From Hydrogenophilales bacterium 16-64-40 (GTDB taxonomy: Bacteria; Pseudomonadota; Gammaproteobacteria; Burkholderiales; Thiobacillaceae): a stretch of DNA of 64,000 bases. The position numbers were made by a program, and so were the translations under genes. The notes beneath the pieces were generated by a model that made no database searches, had not been told where the DNA came from, and worked only from the letters and a program-made list of their open reading frames with translations. Shown in pieces: positions 62,286 to 64,000 of this stretch (its first letter is position 1; every line of letters begins with the position of its first letter). The stretch covers positions 1 through 64,000 of the forward strand of contig NCGX01000007.1 of assembly GCA_002256995.1 (NCBI GenBank), given 5' to 3'.

Positions 62286-63035
62286 TCACACACCGCGCTG
62301 CCGCGCCGTCTCATACAAACACAACGCCGCCGACACCGAGACGTTGAGGCTTTCCACCGTGCCGCCGATGGGGATGCGCGCGACCTGATCGCAATTTTGC
62401 TTGACCAGGCGCCGGATGCCCGTTCCCTCAGCGCCCAGCACCCAGGCGATGCCGGCCTTGGCATCGATACGGGACAAAGGCTGCTCACCGTCCATGTCGG
62501 CGGCGATGACCCAGATGTTGTGTTCCTTCAGGTCTTCGATGGTGCGAGAAAGATTGGTGACCATGATGTAGGGCACGGTTTCGGCAGCGCCTGAAGCGAC
62601 TTTTTCCACCGTGGCATTAATGCCGACGGCGTTGTCCTTCGGCGCGATGACGGCGTGCACGCCAAAGGCATCCGCCGAACGCATGATCGCGCCCAGGTTA
62701 TGAGGATCGGTGATGCCGTCGAGAATCAGCAACAGCGGCGGGCCCTTGATGTTTTCCAGCACCTCGTCGAGCGAATGGGTCAGGGCAATGGGTTTGACAC
62801 GCGCGACGACACCCTGATGATTGGCGGCCTTACCGACCAGCCGGGTCAGGCGGTCGGCCTCGACCTGCGCGAGTCCGACCTTGTTTTCCTTCGCTTGTTT
62901 AACCAGATCGCGCGCGCGCGCATCGCGGCGGGTGAGGTCGAGGTAGATTTCCAGCACCCCGGAGGGGTCTTGCCGCAGCCGCGCCAGCACGGCGTGAAAT
63001 CCATAGATCAATTTTTCGGCGGGCTTCTCGCTCAT
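62286..63035 (-). CDS. rlmB: 23S rRNA (guanosine-2251-2'-O)-methyltransferase
   Basis: Methylates the ribose of G2251 in 23S rRNA. It has 249 residues. The N-terminal L30e-like domain starts YGFHAVLARLRQDPSGVLEI; the SpoU domain has LDGITDPHNLGAIMRSADAF, WVLGAEGTGIRRLVKQ and IPIGGTVESLNVSVSAALCL. It overlaps the rnr stop by 4 bases, the conserved rnr-rlmB pairing. The gene end is 54 bases from the start of the lower-GC insert, so the insert lies directly downstream of this operon. Confidence 0.95.
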   Translation of the reverse strand: MSEKPAEKLIYGFHAVLARLRQDPSGVLEIYLDLTRRDARARDLVKQAKENKVGLAQVEADRLTRLVGKAANHQGVVARVKPIALTHSLDEVLENIKGPPLLLILDGITDPHNLGAIMRSADAFGVHAVIAPKDNAVGINATVEKVASGAAETVPYIMVTNLSRTIEDLKEHNIWVIAADMDGEQPLSRIDAKAGIAWVLGAEGTGIRRLVKQNCDQVARIPIGGTVESLNVSVSAALCLYETARQRGV

Positions 63036-64000
63036 TGCTTCTTGCTGCCGGATTTAGATTTCGACGTCCGCGGTTTGGACGATTTCTTTTTCGGCGCCGA
63101 TGGCTCGAACGCGCGCTGCATGTCGTGCGCAGCGCCGTCCTGTTCGACCAGGCTGAAATCGATCTTGCTGGTTTCGATGTCGGCACGCAGCACCTTGATG
63201 CGCACGCGGTCGCCCAGGCGATATCTTTTCCCAGTCCGCTCGCCGAGCATCATGTGCTTGGCCTGGTCGTAGTGGAAGTAATCCTGTCCGAGTTCGGACA
63301 CGTGAACCAGGCCCTCGATGAGGAGGTCGTCCACCGCGACGAACATGCCGAAGCTGGTCACCGCGCTCACCGTGCCGTTGTATTCGTCGCCGACGCGATC
63401 GCGCATGAAATAGGTTTTCAGCCAGGCATCGACATCGCGGGTGGCGTCATCGGCGCGGCGCTCGGTCATCGAGCAGTGGGTGCCGATTTCAGCCAGCCCC
63501 TTGGCAGGCAACTTCTCGCCGGCGAGCACCGCCTTGATGCCGCGATGCACCAGCAGATCGGGATAGCGACGGATCGGCGAGGTGAAGTGCGTGTAAGCCT
63601 CGTACGCCAGGCCGAAGTGGCCCTTGTTGTCCGGGCTGTAGACCGCCTGCCGCAACGAGCGCAGCATCACGGTTTGCAGCAGGCCGTGATCGGGGCGCGG
63701 CTTGATCTTCTCCAGCAACTCGGCGTAATCCTTGGCATGCGGTTTGTCGCCGCCGCCGAGGTCGAGCCCGAATTCGGCCAGAAAGCTGCGCAACGCGGTC
63801 AGTTTCTCCACCGTCGGGCCTTCGTGCACGCGGTACAGCGCGGGTTGCTTGTTTTCCTGCAGATAATCCGAGGCGCAGACGTTGGCCGCCAGCATGCATT
63901 CCTCGATGATGCGATGCGCGTCGTTGCGGATCACCGGCACGATGTCCTTGATCTTGCCCTGGTCGTCGAAATTGATCTGCGTCTCGGTCGAACCGAAGTC
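63032..64000 (-). CDS. rnr: Ribonuclease R, 3' part (start beyond window)
   Basis: A processive 3'-5' exoribonuclease that degrades structured RNA. The visible 322 residues start in the RNB catalytic domain (TETQINFDDQGKIKDIVPVI, then RNDAHRIIEECMLAANVCAS), with YTHFTSPIRRYPDLLVHRGI. The S1 RNA-binding domain is NGTVSAVTSFGMFVAVDDLL...EGLVHVSEL, and the basic Lys/Ser-rich tail KKKSSKPRTSKSKSGSKKQ ends the protein. The frame is open to the right edge, so the cold-shock domains and N terminus are outside. It overlaps rlmB by 4 bases. Confidence 0.95.
   Translation of the reverse strand, partial: DFGSTETQINFDDQGKIKDIVPVIRNDAHRIIEECMLAANVCASDYLQENKQPALYRVHEGPTVEKLTALRSFLAEFGLDLGGGDKPHAKDYAELLEKIKPRPDHGLLQTVMLRSLRQAVYSPDNKGHFGLAYEAYTHFTSPIRRYPDLLVHRGIKAVLAGEKLPAKGLAEIGTHCSMTERRADDATRDVDAWLKTYFMRDRVGDEYNGTVSAVTSFGMFVAVDDLLIEGLVHVSELGQDYFHYDQAKHMMLGERTGKRYRLGDRVRIKVLRADIETSKIDFSLVEQDGAAHDMQRAFEPSAPKKKSSKPRTSKSKSGSKKQ

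Overview
The window is GC-rich (about 65%), densely coded chromosomal DNA from a Gram-negative bacterium. The inferred source is a betaproteobacterium, most likely a Thiobacillus-like or other Nitrosomonadales lithotroph; no rRNA is present to confirm this. The inference rests on the cbb3 oxidase cluster with ccoG, ccoH and hemN, the pyrG-kdsA-eno-ftsB order, the ppsA/ppsR pair, the rnr-rlmB pair and the overall codon style. It is almost entirely core genome. I see no tRNA, rRNA, CRISPR array, insertion sequence or prophage, and no gene-free stretch longer than 300 bases.

Layout. 1-3572 (minus): the start of a chemoreceptor, then an M17 aminopeptidase with a downstream RluA-type pseudouridine synthase. 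3599-8843 (plus): a pyruvate dehydrogenase operon of E1-alpha, E1-beta and one very large polypeptide that joins E2 (two lipoyl domains) to a complete E3; it ends in a strong hairpin. 9077-16366: an OmpA-type lipoprotein, an AsmA-family protein, a penicillin-binding carboxypeptidase, a dicarboxylate/amino-acid symporter, pyrD and alanine dehydrogenase. 16518-17896 (minus): two overlapping histidine-phosphatase genes, gpmA and a relative. 18019-25196: the cbb3 oxidase cluster ccoNOQP-ccoG-ccoH plus two small membrane-protein genes, then hemN on the other strand. 25345-30444: a LolA-like protein, an outer-membrane barrel candidate, an RND/MMPL exporter and a convergent coiled-coil membrane protein. 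30459-37572 (minus): ppc, purL and a small DUF3330 protein. 37654-42183: an orphan PhnD-like binding protein, an NAD(P)HX repair enzyme with a short C terminus and a GGDEF-EAL receptor. 42232-50542 (minus): pyrG-kdsA-eno-ftsB-zipA-ligA-galU. 50595-53730: ppsA and its regulator ppsR, diverging from start codons only 10 bases apart. 53874-64000: a second GGDEF-EAL receptor, a SpoU-type methyltransferase, a SenB-like glycosyltransferase, a TPR protein, YcaO, a small lower-GC two-gene insert, then rlmB and the 3' part of rnr.

How the genes work together. The enzymes around phosphoenolpyruvate and pyruvate are unusually well represented: phosphoglycerate mutase, enolase, PEP synthase with its regulatory kinase, PEP carboxylase, pyruvate dehydrogenase and alanine dehydrogenase. 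Respiration under low oxygen is covered by cbb3 and HemN. Envelope and division functions (dacC, kdsA, galU, ftsB, zipA) and two cyclic-di-GMP receptors make up much of the rest.

The most noteworthy observations are the E2-E3 fusion with a changed acyltransferase motif, the orphan SenB-like enzyme, the uncharacterised exporter cluster, the Cys-tailed small protein in the cco cluster, and the low-GC insert flanked by hairpin repeats. I did not find a clear new defence, biosynthetic or mobile system.
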